Assembly: GCF_005876855.1 (NCBI RefSeq)
Contig: NZ_QLAE01000031.1
Coordinates: 1-58,414, forward strand
Origin: Stutzerimonas nosocomialis
Lineage (GTDB): Bacteria > Pseudomonadota > Gammaproteobacteria > Pseudomonadales > Pseudomonadaceae
Direction: 5' to 3'
DNA: 58,414 nt
In this document: positions 1-9,333 of the stretch, piece by piece
Position numbering within the stretch: position 1 is the first letter of the stretch
How the letters are laid out: each line of letters starts with the position of its first letter
Program-made: the position numbers and the translations under genes
The notes under the pieces: generated by a model
Database searches by the model: none
Seen by the model: only the letters and a program-made list of their open reading frames with translations
Told to the model about the DNA's origin: nothing

Positions 1-2
1 CG

Positions 3-242
3 CCCGCCCCGCTCAAGGTGGCGCCTCGCGACGAATACATGGCGGCCTTCAGCGACGTGCAGGCACCGGACTTCGGCATCGCCCCCGTCGGCGCCGACCT
101 GCAGGACAGCAAGCCGGACGCCTCGCCGCCGGCCGTGGACCTCTCCCAGTTCAGCCTGGCGCCGGTCGGCAGCGACATGGGCGAGAAGCCCCGCGCCGCT
201 GCCGGCCCCGTCCCGGACACCTCCCACTTGAAGCTGCAGTAA
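3..242 (+). CDS. C-terminal end of an unrecognised protein (5' partial)
   Basis: The reading frame is open from the window edge, with Pro-Ala-Pro-Leu-Lys before the first possible start (GTG at 18), so this is most likely the tail of a longer gene. The visible ~79 residues are rich in Pro, Ala, Asp and Ser. They contain two imperfect copies of a short motif, FGIAPVGADL and FSLAPVGSDM, which looks like a disordered repetitive tail. I do not recognise the family and assign no function. It lies 82 bp upstream of the DNA-repair cluster on the same strand. Confidence concerns the existence of coding sequence only. Confidence 0.6.
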   Translation, partial: PAPLKVAPRDEYMAAFSDVQAPDFGIAPVGADLQDSKPDASPPAVDLSQFSLAPVGSDMGEKPRAAAGPVPDTSHLKLQ

Positions 243-324
243 CCCGCCTCCCCGGGCCGCCCGACGAACTCCGAAGGGCTGCCCGCGCTCCAAAGCCTCA
301 AGCCCCCAAAGCCTGCAGGCCTCA

Positions 325-1341
325 ATGGACCTCGTCATCGCCCGCCCGGAAGGGCTCTATTGCCCGCCCGGCGACTTCTACATCGACCCCTGGCGGCCGG
401 TGGAACGCGCCGTCATCACCCACGCCCACGGGGATCACGCGCGCTGGGGCATGACCCACTACCTGGCCGCCGCGCCCGGCGAAGGCATCCTGCGTTCGCG
501 CATCGGCGCGGACATGCCGCTGCAGACCCTGCCCTACGGCGAGACGCTCGATCACCACGGCGTGAAGCTCAGCTTCCACCCGGCCGGCCACGTGCTCGGC
601 TCGGCGCAGGTACGGCTCGAACACAAGGGCGAGGTGTGGGTCGCCTCGGGTGACTATAAGGTCGAGCCGGACGGCACCTGCACACCGTTCGAGCCGGTGC
701 GCTGCCACACCTTCATCACCGAATCCACCTTTGGCCTGCCGATCTACCGCTGGCCGGCCCAGGCCGAGGTGTTCAGCGACATCAACGACTGGTGGCGGGC
801 CAACGCCGCGACCGGCCGCACCAGCGTGCTGTTCTGCTATGCCTTCGGCAAGGCGCAGCGAATCCTCCACGGGCTCGACGAAAGCATCGGCGATGTGGTG
901 GCGCACGGCGCGGTGGAGCCGCTCAACAGGGTCTATCGCGAGGCCGGCGTCTACCTGCCGCCGACGCTGTACGCCGGCGACCTGAAAAAGACCGACCCGC
1001 GCCTGCGCCGCGCCCTGGTGCTCGCCCCGCCCTCGGCCGGCGGCAGCACCTGGATGCGCCGCTTCGGCGACTACTCCGACGCCTTCGCCAGCGGCTGGAT
1101 GATGCTGCGCGGCACCCGCCGGCGGCGCGGGGTCGATCGCGGCTTCGTGCTGTCCGATCACGCCGACTGGCCAGGCCTGCTCTGGGCGATCGAGCAGACC
1201 GGCGCGCAGCGCGTGATGGTCACCCACGGCTCGGTCGCGGTGCTGGTGCGCTACCTGCGCGAACAGGGGCTCGATGCCCAGGCCTTCGAGACCGAATACG
1301 GCGAAGAGGACGACACCGACACGCAGGAAGGCGCCGCATGA
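325..1341 (+). CDS. Ligase-associated DNA exonuclease (metallo-beta-lactamase fold)
   Basis: This is a 338-residue MBL-fold/beta-CASP-like nuclease of the ligase-associated type (family known as TIGR04122). The metal-binding signature H33-A-H35-G-D37-H38 (THAHGDH) sits near the N-terminus. Further conserved blocks are GHVLGSAQV, ESTFGLP and a C-terminal SDHADW followed by VTHG. It is expected to process DNA ends with the other three cluster members. ATG 325 is the first start in frame and gives the family length. Its stop overlaps an ATG (ATGA at 1338-1341) that opens a 12-residue mini-ORF leading into the ligase start. This is the first gene of a repair operon. Confidence 0.92.
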   Translation: MDLVIARPEGLYCPPGDFYIDPWRPVERAVITHAHGDHARWGMTHYLAAAPGEGILRSRIGADMPLQTLPYGETLDHHGVKLSFHPAGHVLGSAQVRLEHKGEVWVASGDYKVEPDGTCTPFEPVRCHTFITESTFGLPIYRWPAQAEVFSDINDWWRANAATGRTSVLFCYAFGKAQRILHGLDESIGDVVAHGAVEPLNRVYREAGVYLPPTLYAGDLKKTDPRLRRALVLAPPSAGGSTWMRRFGDYSDAFASGWMMLRGTRRRRGVDRGFVLSDHADWPGLLWAIEQTGAQRVMVTHGSVAVLVRYLREQGLDAQAFETEYGEEDDTDTQEGAA

Positions 1342-1372
1342 CCGACCGCACCCACAGGGGGCAGCCCCGCCG

Positions 1373-3142
1373 ATGAAGGCCTTCGCCGAACTCTACACGC
1401 GGCTGGACGCCACCACCTCGAGCAACGCCAAGCTCGCCGCCATGCGCGCCTACTTCGCCCAGGTGCCGGCCGAGGACGCGGCCTGGGCGGTGTACTTCCT
1501 GGCCGGCGGCCGACCGCGCCAGCTGGTCCCCACCCGGGTGCTGCGCGAAACCGCGATACGCGTCGCCGGCATCCCCGAATGGCTGTTCGAGGAGAGCTAC
1601 CAGGCGGTCGGCGACCTGGCCGAAACGGTCTCCCTGCTGCTGCCCAGCTCGACCCACAGCGCCGACGAGGGCCTGGCCAGCTGGATGCAGGACAAACTCC
1701 TGCCGCTGCGCGGATTGCCGCCCGAAGAGCTCGCCGCCCGCCTGCCGGTCCTCTGGCAACAGCTCGACCAGCGCAGCCTGATGACCTGCCTGAAGCTGAT
1801 CACCGGCGCCTTCCGGGTCGGCGTCTCGCGCCTGCTGGTGACCCGCGCGCTGGCGGCCCTGGCCGACATCGATCCCAAGCGCGTCGCCCAGCGCCTGGTG
1901 GGCTACACCGACCTGTCCCATCGCCCGACCGCCGAAGGCTTCCGGGCGTTGATCGCCGCCGAGTCGGACGACGAGCACGCCCAGCGCGGCGGCCAGCCCT
2001 ACCCGTTCTTTCTCGCCCACCCGTTGCAAGCCCCGGTGGAAGCGTTCGACACCCTGCTGGGCCCGCCGGAGGGCTGGCAGATCGAATGGAAGTGGGACGG
2101 CATCCGTGCCCAGCTGGTCAAGCGCGATGGCCAGCTGTGGGTCTGGTCGCGCGGCGAGGAGCTGGTCAGCGAGCGCTTCCCGGAACTCTGCGCGCTGGCC
2201 GGATGCCTGCCGGACGGCAGCGTGATCGACGGCGAAATCGTCGTCTGGAAACATCCTCCGCAGCCGGCCGAGCGCCAGGCCAGCCTCGACGACGAGGCCG
2301 ATCTGGCGCGACAGAGCGCGCCCAAGCAGGCCGAAGCCCTTTGCCGAGGCGACGAGGCGGCCGTCGATGCGCTGCCGCGCGAGTTCGGCATCCAGCCGTT
2401 CGCCCTGCTGCAGCAACGCATCGGCCGCAAGACGCTCAACGCCAGGGTGCTGGAACAGGCGCCGGTGGCCCTGCTGGCCTACGACCTGCTCGAGTGGCAG
2501 GGAGAGGACTGGCGCCAACGGCCACAGCACGCGCGGCGCCAGCAGCTCGAAGCGGTGGTACGCGACTGCCCCAACCCGGTGCTGATGGTCTCGCCGCTGC
2601 TGCACGGCGACCGCTGGGAGGATCTCGCGCGCCAGCGCGAAGCCTCCCGCGAGCTGGGCGTCGAGGGCATGATGATCAAGGCGCGCGAGGCCCACTACGG
2701 CGTCGGGCGGACCAAGGATGTCGGCGTCTGGTGGAAATGGAAGATCGACCCCTACTCCGTCGACGCCGTGCTGATCTATGCGCAGCGGGGCCACGGCCGG
2801 CGCGCCAGCCTCTACACCGATTTCACCTTCGCCGTCTGGGACGGCGCGCCGGGCGATCCGGAGCGCAGGCTGGTGCCCTTCGCCAAGGCCTACTCGGGCC
2901 TGACCGACGAAGAAATGCGCCGCGTCGACGCCATCGTGCGCAAGACCACCGTGGAAAAGTTCGGCCCGGTACGCAGCGTCACGCCGACACTGGTCTTCGA
3001 ACTCGGCTTCGAAGGCATCGCCGCCAGCAGCCGCCACAAGAGCGGCATCGCGGTGCGCTTCCCGCGCATGCTGCGCTGGCGCCACGACAAGCCAGTGGAC
3101 GAAGCCGACACGCTGGAAACCCTACGGGCATTGTTGCCATGA
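1373..3142 (+). CDS. ATP-dependent DNA ligase of the ligase-associated repair cluster
   Basis: A 589-residue ATP-dependent DNA ligase (family known as TIGR04120) that seals nicks using ATP rather than NAD+. The N-terminal ~200 residues form the DNA-binding domain. The adenylation motif I is K240 in EWKWDGIR, followed by DGEIVVW and, further on, GVEGMMIK. The motif V-like VGVWWKWK precedes the OB-fold domain, with [24 protein letters not shown] near the C-terminus split over the usual motif VI region. I chose ATG 1373 because it begins MKAFAELY, as expected for the family; the frame is open upstream to 1274. The start lies inside an ATGA overlap with the mini-ORF, suggesting translational coupling to the exonuclease. 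Confidence 0.93.
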   Translation: MKAFAELYTRLDATTSSNAKLAAMRAYFAQVPAEDAAWAVYFLAGGRPRQLVPTRVLRETAIRVAGIPEWLFEESYQAVGDLAETVSLLLPSSTHSADEGLASWMQDKLLPLRGLPPEELAARLPVLWQQLDQRSLMTCLKLITGAFRVGVSRLLVTRALAALADIDPKRVAQRLVGYTDLSHRPTAEGFRALIAAESDDEHAQRGGQPYPFFLAHPLQAPVEAFDTLLGPPEGWQIEWKWDGIRAQLVKRDGQLWVWSRGEELVSERFPELCALAGCLPDGSVIDGEIVVWKHPPQPAERQASLDDEADLARQSAPKQAEALCRGDEAAVDALPREFGIQPFALLQQRIGRKTLNARVLEQAPVALLAYDLLEWQGEDWRQRPQHARRQQLEAVVRDCPNPVLMVSPLLHGDRWEDLARQREASRELGVEGMMIKAREAHYGVGRTKDVGVWWKWKIDPYSVDAVLIYAQRGHGRRASLYTDFTFAVWDGAPGDPERRLVPFAKAYSGLTDEEMRRVDAIVRKTTVEKFGPVRSVTPTLVFELGFEGIAASSRHKSGIAVRFPRMLRWRHDKPVDEADTLETLRALLP

Positions 3143-3166
3143 AGCTGGGCGCAGGTGTTCGACCCC

Positions 3167-3275
3167 ATTCGCGGTCAAGACCGATCCCACACAAGCCCTC
3201 GGCGCAGTCCGGGGATTCCTGGTCGAGCCCACACAGGCTCCCCGCCATTCCTGTGGGAGCGGTCTTGACCGCGAA
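3167..3275. repeat. Inverted pair of REP-like elements (family A)
   Basis: The 163-bp gap between ligase and helicase holds two copies, in opposite orientation, of a short element: 3167-3192 on the minus strand and 3253-3275 on the plus strand. The core reads GTGGGAGCGGTCTTGACCGC, which itself contains the arms GCGGTC/GACCGC. The same element recurs near 22750, 23663 and 52965. Inverted REP pairs can form a long hairpin in mRNA and often act as RNA stabilisers or weak terminators, so the helicase may be expressed at a different level from the two upstream genes. Confidence 0.8.
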
Positions 3276-3305
3276 CAGGCCGGCCCCGGTCCTGGAGAGG
3301 TGTCG

Positions 3306-5873
3306 GTGACCCTGGGCGAAGACTGGTTCGCCGGCAAGGGCTGGCAGCCCTTCCCCTTCCAGCGCGAGGTCTGGGCGGCGATCGGCGCCGGCGAGTCGGG
3401 GCTGCTGCATGCCACCACCGGCGCCGGCAAGACCTACGCGGTCTGGCTCGGCGCGCTGACCCGCTTCGCCGAGCACGCGCGGCCCGCGGCGAGAGGCTCG
3501 CAGCCCGCGCCCCTGACCGTCCTCTGGATCACCCCCATGCGTGCCCTGGCGGCCGACACCGCGCGGGCGCTGCAGGCGCCGCTGGATGAGCTTGGGCTGG
3601 GCTGGAGCGTCGGGCTGCGCACCGGCGACACGTCCAGCAGCGAGCGCGCCAGGCAGGGACGCCGGCTGCCCTCGGCGCTGGTCACCACGCCGGAAAGCCT
3701 GACGCTGCTGCTCACCCGCGCAGACGCCCGCCAGGCCTTCGCCCAGGTCGGCATGGTGATCGTCGACGAGTGGCACGAGCTGCTCGGCAACAAGCGCGGC
3801 GTGCAGCTGCAACTGGCGCTTGCCCGGCTGCGCCTGTGGCATCCGCCGCTGATGGTGTGGGGGCTGTCGGCCACCCTGGGCAATCAGCCCCATGCCCTGG
3901 ACGTACTGCTGCCCGACGGCCAAGGCCGCCTGGTGCAGGGCCGGGTCGCCAAGGACCTGAAGATCGACACCCTGCTGCCGCCCGCCGTCGAGCGCTTCCC
4001 CTGGGCCGGCCATCTCGGCCTGCGCATGCTCAGGCAGGTGGTCGCCGAAATCGATGCCGCCGCCACCTCGCTGGTCTTCACCAATACCCGCTCGCAATCG
4101 GAGCTCTGGTACCAGGCGTTGCTGGACGAGCGTCCGGACTGGGCCGGGCTGGTCGCCCTGCACCACGGCTCGCTGTCGCGGGAAGTGCGCGACTGGGTGG
4201 AGCTGGGCCTGAAACAGGGCGCGCTGAAGGCCGTGGTGTGCACCTCCAGCCTCGATCTGGGCGTGGACTTCCTGCCGGTCGAGCGTGTCCTGCAGATCGG
4301 CTCGCCCAAAGGCATCGCGCGGCTGCTGCAACGGGCCGGGCGTTCCGGGCATGCGCCGGGGCGCGTCTCGCGCATCACCCTGGTGCCGACCAACAGCCTG
4401 GAGCTGGTGGAGGCCGCCGCCGCTCAGGACGCGGTGGCCGAGCGCCGGATCGAAGGCCGCGAGGCGCCGGACAAGCCGCTCGACGTGCTCGTCCAGCACC
4501 TGGTCAGCATGGCCCTTGGCGGCGGTTTCAGGCCTGACGAGCTGCTCGCCGAAGTGCGCACCGCCTGGTCGTACCGCACCCTGTCCGACGCCGAGTGGGC
4601 GTGGGCACTGGCCTTCGTGCGACACGGCGGCCATTCGCTCACCGCCTACCCCGACTACCAGCGGGTCGAGCCCGACGAGCACGGCGTCTGGAAGGTGCCG
4701 AGCCGGCGCGTCGCGCTGCGCCACCGGATGAGCATCGGCACCATCGTCAGCGACTCCAGCCTGCACGTGAAGTACTGGGCCAAGGGCAGCGCGGGCGGTT
4801 CGCTGGGCAGTGTCGAGGAAGGCTTCATCGCCCGCCTGCGCCCCGGCGACTGCTTCCTGTTCGCCGGACGGCTGCTGGAACTGGTCCGGGTCGAGAACAT
4901 GACCGCCTTCGTGCGGCGCGCCACCGGGCGCAAGGCGGCGGTGCCGCGTTGGAACGGCGGGCGCATGCCGCTGTCGAGCGAGCTGGCGGACGCGGTGGTC
5001 AGGCGCCTCGCGTCGGCCGCCATGGGCCAGTTCGACAGCCCCGAGATGCGCCTGGTGCAGCCGCTGTTGCAGGTGCAGCTGGACTGGTCGGGACTGCCAT
5101 CCGAGGACACGCTGCTGGCCGAGACCCTCAAGTCGCGCGAAGGCTGGCACCTGTTCCTCTACCCCTTCGCCGGCCGCCACGTGCACCTGGGGCTGGCCAG
5201 CCTGCTCGCCTGGCGCATCGCGCAACGCACGCCGCTGACCTTTTCCATTGCCGTGAACGACTACGGGCTGGAGCTGCTCAGCGCGACCGAAGTGGACTGG
5301 TCCCGCTGGCTCACGCCCGAACTGCTGACCAGCGACGACCTCCTGCACGACGTGCTCGGCAGCCTAAACGCCGGCGAGCTGGCGCGGCGGCGCTTTCGCG
5401 AGATCGCCCGGATCGCCGGGCTGGTATTTTCCGGCTATCCCGGTGCGCAAAAGAGCGCCCGCCAGCTGCAGGCCTCCAGCGGCCTGTTCTTCGACGTGTT
5501 CCGCCAGTACGACCCGCAGAACCTGCTGCTCGACCAGGCCCAGCAGGAAGTGCTGCGCCAGGAGCTGGACGTGCGCCGCCTGGAGCAGACCCTGGCGCGC
5601 CTCAGGGCCCGCAGGCTGGACCTGCATGCGATCAGGCGCACCACGCCGCTGGGGTTTCCGCTGATGGTCGAGCGCTTTCGCGAGAGCATGAGTTCCGAAA
5701 AACTCGCCGACCGCATCCGCCGCATGGTCGCGGATCTGGAAAAGGCAGCAGGCCCCGGCGGCTACCAGCCCGAGCCTTCGGCGCCGCTGAACGTCGAGCG
5801 CGACAGCGCACCCAAGCGCAAGCCCCGGGCGGGTAAGGACGGCACGCCGAGGCGCAAGAAGCCCCTTGCCTGA
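3306..5873 (+). CDS. Ligase-associated DEXH-box helicase (Lhr-like)
   Basis: An 855-residue superfamily 2 helicase of the Lhr-core type (family known as TIGR04121). Walker A is TGAGKT with K42; the DEXH box is D154-E-W-H157; motif III is GLSATLG. The second RecA domain carries [10 protein letters not shown] and the motif VI segment [14 protein letters not shown] Lhr-type winged-helix and C-terminal region follow, with a basic tail rich in Lys and Arg. It probably unwinds or remodels nicked or gapped DNA for the nuclease and ligase. I prefer GTG 3306 over GTG 3300 because GGAGAGG at 3294-3300 would overlap the earlier codon but sits about 6 nt from the later one. It follows a REP pair and is followed after 39 bp by pdeM. 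Confidence 0.93.
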   Translation: MTLGEDWFAGKGWQPFPFQREVWAAIGAGESGLLHATTGAGKTYAVWLGALTRFAEHARPAARGSQPAPLTVLWITPMRALAADTARALQAPLDELGLGWSVGLRTGDTSSSERARQGRRLPSALVTTPESLTLLLTRADARQAFAQVGMVIVDEWHELLGNKRGVQLQLALARLRLWHPPLMVWGLSATLGNQPHALDVLLPDGQGRLVQGRVAKDLKIDTLLPPAVERFPWAGHLGLRMLRQVVAEIDAAATSLVFTNTRSQSELWYQALLDERPDWAGLVALHHGSLSREVRDWVELGLKQGALKAVVCTSSLDLGVDFLPVERVLQIGSPKGIARLLQRAGRSGHAPGRVSRITLVPTNSLELVEAAAAQDAVAERRIEGREAPDKPLDVLVQHLVSMALGGGFRPDELLAEVRTAWSYRTLSDAEWAWALAFVRHGGHSLTAYPDYQRVEPDEHGVWKVPSRRVALRHRMSIGTIVSDSSLHVKYWAKGSAGGSLGSVEEGFIARLRPGDCFLFAGRLLELVRVENMTAFVRRATGRKAAVPRWNGGRMPLSSELADAVVRRLASAAMGQFDSPEMRLVQPLLQVQLDWSGLPSEDTLLAETLKSREGWHLFLYPFAGRHVHLGLASLLAWRIAQRTPLTFSIAVNDYGLELLSATEVDWSRWLTPELLTSDDLLHDVLGSLNAGELARRRFREIARIAGLVFSGYPGAQKSARQLQASSGLFFDVFRQYDPQNLLLDQAQQEVLRQELDVRRLEQTLARLRARRLDLHAIRRTTPLGFPLMVERFRESMSSEKLADRIRRMVADLEKAAGPGGYQPEPSAPLNVERDSAPKRKPRAGKDGTPRRKKPLA

Positions 5874-5912
5874 GGCGCGCCCAATCGCCGGCCCTGACGG
5901 TAGACTGTGCCG

Positions 5913-6584
5913 ATGACCGAACCCCTGCGCATCGAACATGCCGGCGCCGAACTCTGGCTGCTGGCCGACAAGGCACTCTACTGGCCCGAACAGCAGGCGC
6001 TGCTGATCGCCGACATCCACTTCGGCAAGGCCGCAGCTTATCGTCGCCTGGGCCAGCCGGTTCCCCACGGCACCACCGCCGCCAACCTGCAGCGGCTCGA
6101 CGGGCTGCTGGCGCGCTATCCGGCCCGGGAGATCATCTTTCTCGGTGACTTCCTCCACGCCCCCGAATCCCGGAGCGAGGCGACACTCGCCGCGCTGCGC
6201 CAGTGGCGGCAGGCCTGCCCCGAGCTGCGGCTGACGCTGATACGCGGCAACCATGACCAGCGCGCCGGCGATCCACCCGACGATCTCGCCGTCGAGGTGG
6301 TCGACGAGCCGTTGCTGCGTGGCCCGTTCGCGCTGCAGCACGAACCGCGCCCGCACCCGACCCACGCGGTGCTGGCCGGGCATCTGCATCCGGCCTTCTG
6401 CCTGCTGGGCAAGGGCCGGCAACGCCTGCGCCTGCCCTGCTTCAGCTTCGAGGCGCAGGTCAGCCTGCTGCCGGCGTTCGGGGAGTTCACCGGCGCGATG
6501 GAGGTCGACGCCGCACCCGGGCGGCGCCTGTTCGTGGTCGGTGATGGCGGTGTTTGGGCGGTGGGAACCGGCTCAGGCCTGTGA
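5913..6584 (+). CDS. pdeM: Ligase-associated DNA damage response endonuclease PdeM
   Basis: A 223-residue calcineurin-like metallophosphoesterase (family known as TIGR04123). The expected metal-binding blocks are present in order: ADIHFGK, LGDFLHA, RGNHD and GHLHP. It is the usual fourth member of the exonuclease-ligase-helicase cluster and is expected to cut or trim DNA ends during repair. ATG 5913 (MTEPLRIEHAG) fits the family start; a GTG at 5907 would add only two residues. Its last 12 bp overlap the end of a convergent small gene on the other strand. Confidence 0.92.
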   Translation: MTEPLRIEHAGAELWLLADKALYWPEQQALLIADIHFGKAAAYRRLGQPVPHGTTAANLQRLDGLLARYPAREIIFLGDFLHAPESRSEATLAALRQWRQACPELRLTLIRGNHDQRAGDPPDDLAVEVVDEPLLRGPFALQHEPRPHPTHAVLAGHLHPAFCLLGKGRQRLRLPCFSFEAQVSLLPAFGEFTGAMEVDAAPGRRLFVVGDGGVWAVGTGSGL

Positions 6585-6800
6585 GATGCCGGTGATGGTG
6601 ATGCCGAAGCGATCGGCCAGGCGGGTGGCCGGGGTCTGCTCCTCGTCCGAGGTTGGCTCGACGTCCTGCTCGACGTATTCCTTCTCGGCCTTCGCGGTCA
6701 CCAGTTCGATGGCCCGATCCATGTCCGGCTTCTGCTCGGAATCGGTCTTCAGGGTCGCGGTATTGCCGTCTTTGCTGTACGCGATGATCCAGGTAGTCAT
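6573..6800 (-). CDS. Conserved small hypothetical protein (75 aa)
   Basis: A compact 75-residue acidic protein beginning MTTWIIAYSKDGNTA and ending in a segment that reads like a short helix plus TRLADRFGITITG. There is no signal peptide, membrane segment or known catalytic motif. The start ATG at 6800 is preceded on the minus strand by a GAGGGC-type ribosome binding site. It converges on pdeM and the two stop regions overlap by 12 bp, which is unusual enough to suggest both ends are genuine. I believe it is a small conserved Pseudomonas protein but assign no function. Confidence 0.65.
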   Translation of the reverse strand: MTTWIIAYSKDGNTATLKTDSEQKPDMDRAIELVTAKAEKEYVEQDVEPTSDEEQTPATRLADRFGITITGISQA

Positions 6801-7101
6801 GTAATGCCCTCGTCAGTCATGGGAAACCCTGCCTCAGCCGTGCCTGCATTCCTGACCCGTGCGCGGTGCTGCCGACGGCCTCGCCGTCGCAGCCCTGCGC
6901 CACGCCATGTCTTCGCTACTCGCCCTGTTCGCCGCCGGATGGCCGCCTTCGCATTCACGGGCCTGAAGCGTGGACCTGTACCGAATTAGTACCCAGCACG
7001 GGCAACCAGTTCAGCGACCGGCTCCCCGCCTTCCGTCGAGCCGACGGAACAAGGCCCGGCGCCATCGAGTCAGCCGAACAACAGGCCAGAGGACCGCGAA
7101 C
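6801..7101. other. Intergenic region upstream of two divergent genes
   Basis: About 300 bp between the minus-strand small gene and the plus-strand esterase-like gene. It must hold both promoters. It contains a short dyad around 6877-6893 (GACGGCCTCGCCGTC) and no convincing ORF, tRNA or transposon end. A weak GAGGACC-type sequence precedes the ATG at 7102. Confidence 0.4.
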
Positions 7102-8427
7102 ATGAAGGCGCCCACGCTCGACGAAGACCAGCTGGTCGCACTGCTGCGCGAACGGGGCGAACCGTTGCCCGCGCTGGACGACCCGGCATTCGCCGCGTCC
7201 TTCGACCGCTTCGCCGACGCGCGGGTGGTGCTGATCGGCGAAGCCAGCCACGGCAGTTCCGAGTTCTACCGCGCCCGCGCGGCCATCACCCGGCGGCTGA
7301 TCGAGCGACATGGCTTTCGTATCGTCGCGGCCGAAGCCGACTGGCCGGACGCCGCCCGGATCGACCGCCACGTGCGCCAGGGGCAACCCTCTACCTGGCT
7401 CCAGGACGCCTTCAAGCGCTTCCCCACCTGGATGTGGCGCAACCGCGAAGTGGCCGAATTCGTCGACTGGCTGCGCCAGTACAATGCCGACCGGACGGGT
7501 GCCGAGCAGGCCGAATTCCGTGGACTGGACGTCTACAGCCTGGGCTCTTCGCTGACCGAGGTGCTCGGCTATCTCGATCGCGTCGACCCGGACGCCGCCG
7601 CCGTCGCCCGGCGGCGTTACGGCTGCCTGACGCCCTGGCAGCACGAGCCGGCCGAATACGGCCACAACGTCACCCTGTTCGGCGAACCCTCCTGCGAGGA
7701 AGCAGTGATCGCGCAGCTGCGCGACCTGCTCGACCAGCGCCTGACCTACATGCAGGCCGACGGCGAGGGCTTCTTCAACGCCGAGCAGAACGCGCGGGTG
7801 GTGATGGCGGCCGAACAGTACTACCGGACCATGTATCGCGGCTCGACCGAGTCCTGGAACCTGCGCGACCGGCACATGTTCGACACCCTCAAGGCCCTGC
7901 TCGAACGTCGCGGCGACGACGCCAAGGCCGTGGTCTGGGCGCACAACTCGCATATCGGCAACGCGGCGGCCACCGCGATGGGCTGGGGCGGCGAATTCAA
8001 CATCGGCGAGCTCTGCCGCACCGCGTTCGGCAACCAGGCCGTGCTGCTCGGCATGGCCACCGACCGCGGCCGGGTCGCCGCGGCCAGCAACTGGGACGAG
8101 CCGATGCAGGTCAAACAGGTCAGGCCCTCGCGTCCCGACAGCTGGGAGCAGCTGTTTCTCAAGGCCGGCCACCCGGTCTCGCTGACCGACTGGCGCGCCG
8201 ACCGCGACCCGGAGCTGCGCGGCGCGCTGGCGCAGGCCCGGCTCGAACGCGCCATCGGCGTGATCTACCGGCCGGAGACCGAGCTGCACAGCCACTACTT
8301 TCGCGCCGTGCTGGCCGATCAGTTCGACGCGCTGCTGTGGTTCGAACAGACCGACGCGGTCGCCCCGCTCGGCCCCGAGAACCCCCAGCAGGACGGCGTG
8401 CCGGATACCTATCCGTCTGGAGAATGA
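7102..8427 (+). CDS. Erythromycin esterase-like family protein
   Basis: A 441-residue protein of the erythromycin esterase superfamily (PF05139; EreA/EreB and the Bcr135-136 type). Recognisable blocks are VVLIGEASHGSSEFYRARA near residue 35, VAAEADWPDA, the FKRFPTWMWRN segment, FRGLDVYSL, and VVWAHNSHIGNA with the conserved His. Despite the name, chromosomal members with a neighbouring phosphoribosyltransferase are not known to give macrolide resistance, and the physiological substrate is unclear. Its stop overlaps an ATG (ATGA at 8424-8427) and the phosphoribosyltransferase starts three codons further on, so the two are co-transcribed and probably work together. In some genomes I recall the two domains being fused. 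Confidence 0.85.
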   Translation: MKAPTLDEDQLVALLRERGEPLPALDDPAFAASFDRFADARVVLIGEASHGSSEFYRARAAITRRLIERHGFRIVAAEADWPDAARIDRHVRQGQPSTWLQDAFKRFPTWMWRNREVAEFVDWLRQYNADRTGAEQAEFRGLDVYSLGSSLTEVLGYLDRVDPDAAAVARRRYGCLTPWQHEPAEYGHNVTLFGEPSCEEAVIAQLRDLLDQRLTYMQADGEGFFNAEQNARVVMAAEQYYRTMYRGSTESWNLRDRHMFDTLKALLERRGDDAKAVVWAHNSHIGNAAATAMGWGGEFNIGELCRTAFGNQAVLLGMATDRGRVAAASNWDEPMQVKQVRPSRPDSWEQLFLKAGHPVSLTDWRADRDPELRGALAQARLERAIGVIYRPETELHSHYFRAVLADQFDALLWFEQTDAVAPLGPENPQQDGVPDTYPSGE

Positions 8428-8429
8428 AG

Positions 8430-9092
8430 ATGACCGCTTTGCCGCTGACCGACCGCCGCGCCGCCGGGCGCGCCCTCGCCGAACGGTTGCAGCCCCATGC
8501 GGCGGACGACCCGCTGGTGCTCGCCCTGCCCCGTGGCGGCGTGCCGGTGGCCTATGAAATCGCCGTCGCGCTGAAGGCCGAGCTGGATGTCGCGCTGGTC
8601 CGCAAGATCGGCGCGCCCGGCAATCCCGAACTCGCCCTGGGCGCGGTGATCGATACCGAGCCGCCGCTCTGGGTCGCCAACGAGGCCCTGATCGCACGGC
8701 TCGCCACGCCCGACGCCTGGTTCGACGAACAACTGGACGAACAGCTGGCCGAACTCCGGCGCCGTCGCCGCGTGTATTGCGCCGAACGGCCAGCCCCCTC
8801 GCCGGAAGGACGGACGGTGATCCTGGTGGACGACGGCATCGCCACCGGCGCGACGGTCCGCGCGGTGCTGCTGGGATTGGCCGAATCGGCGGCGCAACGG
8901 GTGATCCTCGCCGTACCGGTGGCGCCGCGCGAGGTGGCGGAGCAGTTGCGTGGCGAGGTGGACGATCTGGTCTGCCTGGCGACGCCCGAGCCGTTTGGTG
9001 GCGTCGGCCAGCACTACCTGGATTTCGATCAGCTGGAAGACAGCGAGGTGTGTGCCCTGCTCGCGGCGGCCCGCCAGATCACCGACGGCTGA
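8430..9092 (+). CDS. Phosphoribosyltransferase family protein
   Basis: A 220-residue type I phosphoribosyltransferase. The PRPP-binding loop is VILVDDGIATGATVRA around residues 130-145, the classic hydrophobic strand plus DD and TGAT. Upstream blocks are LALPRGGVPVAYEIA and VRKIGAPGNPELALGAV, typical of the stand-alone family often annotated as putative phosphoribosyltransferase. I prefer ATG 8430 over ATG 8424 because the GGAG at 8419-8422 is too close to the first. The substrate base is unknown. It is translationally close to the esterase-like gene upstream and ends just before a bidirectional terminator. Confidence 0.87.
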   Translation: MTALPLTDRRAAGRALAERLQPHAADDPLVLALPRGGVPVAYEIAVALKAELDVALVRKIGAPGNPELALGAVIDTEPPLWVANEALIARLATPDAWFDEQLDEQLAELRRRRRVYCAERPAPSPEGRTVILVDDGIATGATVRAVLLGLAESAAQRVILAVPVAPREVAEQLRGEVDDLVCLATPEPFGGVGQHYLDFDQLEDSEVCALLAAARQITDG

Positions 9093-9104
9093 GGGGCCGG
9101 ATGG

Positions 9105-9145
9105 AAAAAGCCCGCTACTGCGGTGGCAAGAGCGGGCTTTGTCTT
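9105..9145. terminator. Bidirectional rho-independent terminator
   Basis: A perfect 10-bp inverted repeat, AAAGCCCGCT at 9107-9116 and AGCGGGCTTT at 9131-9140, is flanked by an A run on the left and T-rich sequence on the right. It lies exactly between the convergent phosphoribosyltransferase gene and the small minus-strand gene and would stop transcription from both. Confidence 0.85.
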
Positions 9146-9333
9146 CATGCCACCGGTGCCGGTGGCGGTTGATCGGGGACCATGGGCTCACCTGGCTCGG
9201 CGGGCAGATCCGGTACGCCGGGCTCGTCGGGATCGCCAGGCACGCCGCCCATCATCTCCAGACAGGTCGAAAGCATCGCTTCCTCGGCGGTGCCGAGATC
9301 ACTGGGAAAGAGCGCGGTTTGAAAGATGGTCAT
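9145..9333 (-). CDS. Small Pro-rich hypothetical protein (62 aa)
   Basis: I place the start at ATG 9333 (MTIFQTALFPSDLGTAEEAM) because a strong GGAGGG lies 7 nt before it on the minus strand; the frame is open further upstream. The N-terminal half looks like an amphipathic helix. The C-terminal half is an irregular Pro/Glu/Asp/Gly repeat (PGDPDEPGVPDLPAEPGEP). No homologous family is recognised. It ends at the bidirectional terminator. Probably a small expressed protein, function unknown. Confidence 0.55.
   Translation of the reverse strand: MTIFQTALFPSDLGTAEEAMLSTCLEMMGGVPGDPDEPGVPDLPAEPGEPMVPDQPPPAPVA

Noticed and set aside
1220-5348. Very long minus-strand open frames (621 and 789 codons) opposite the ligase and helicase
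   Set aside because: They are mirror frames of high-GC genes with strong codon bias; the translations are low-complexity Arg/Ala/Gln/His-rich and lack domains, while the plus strand carries complete families.
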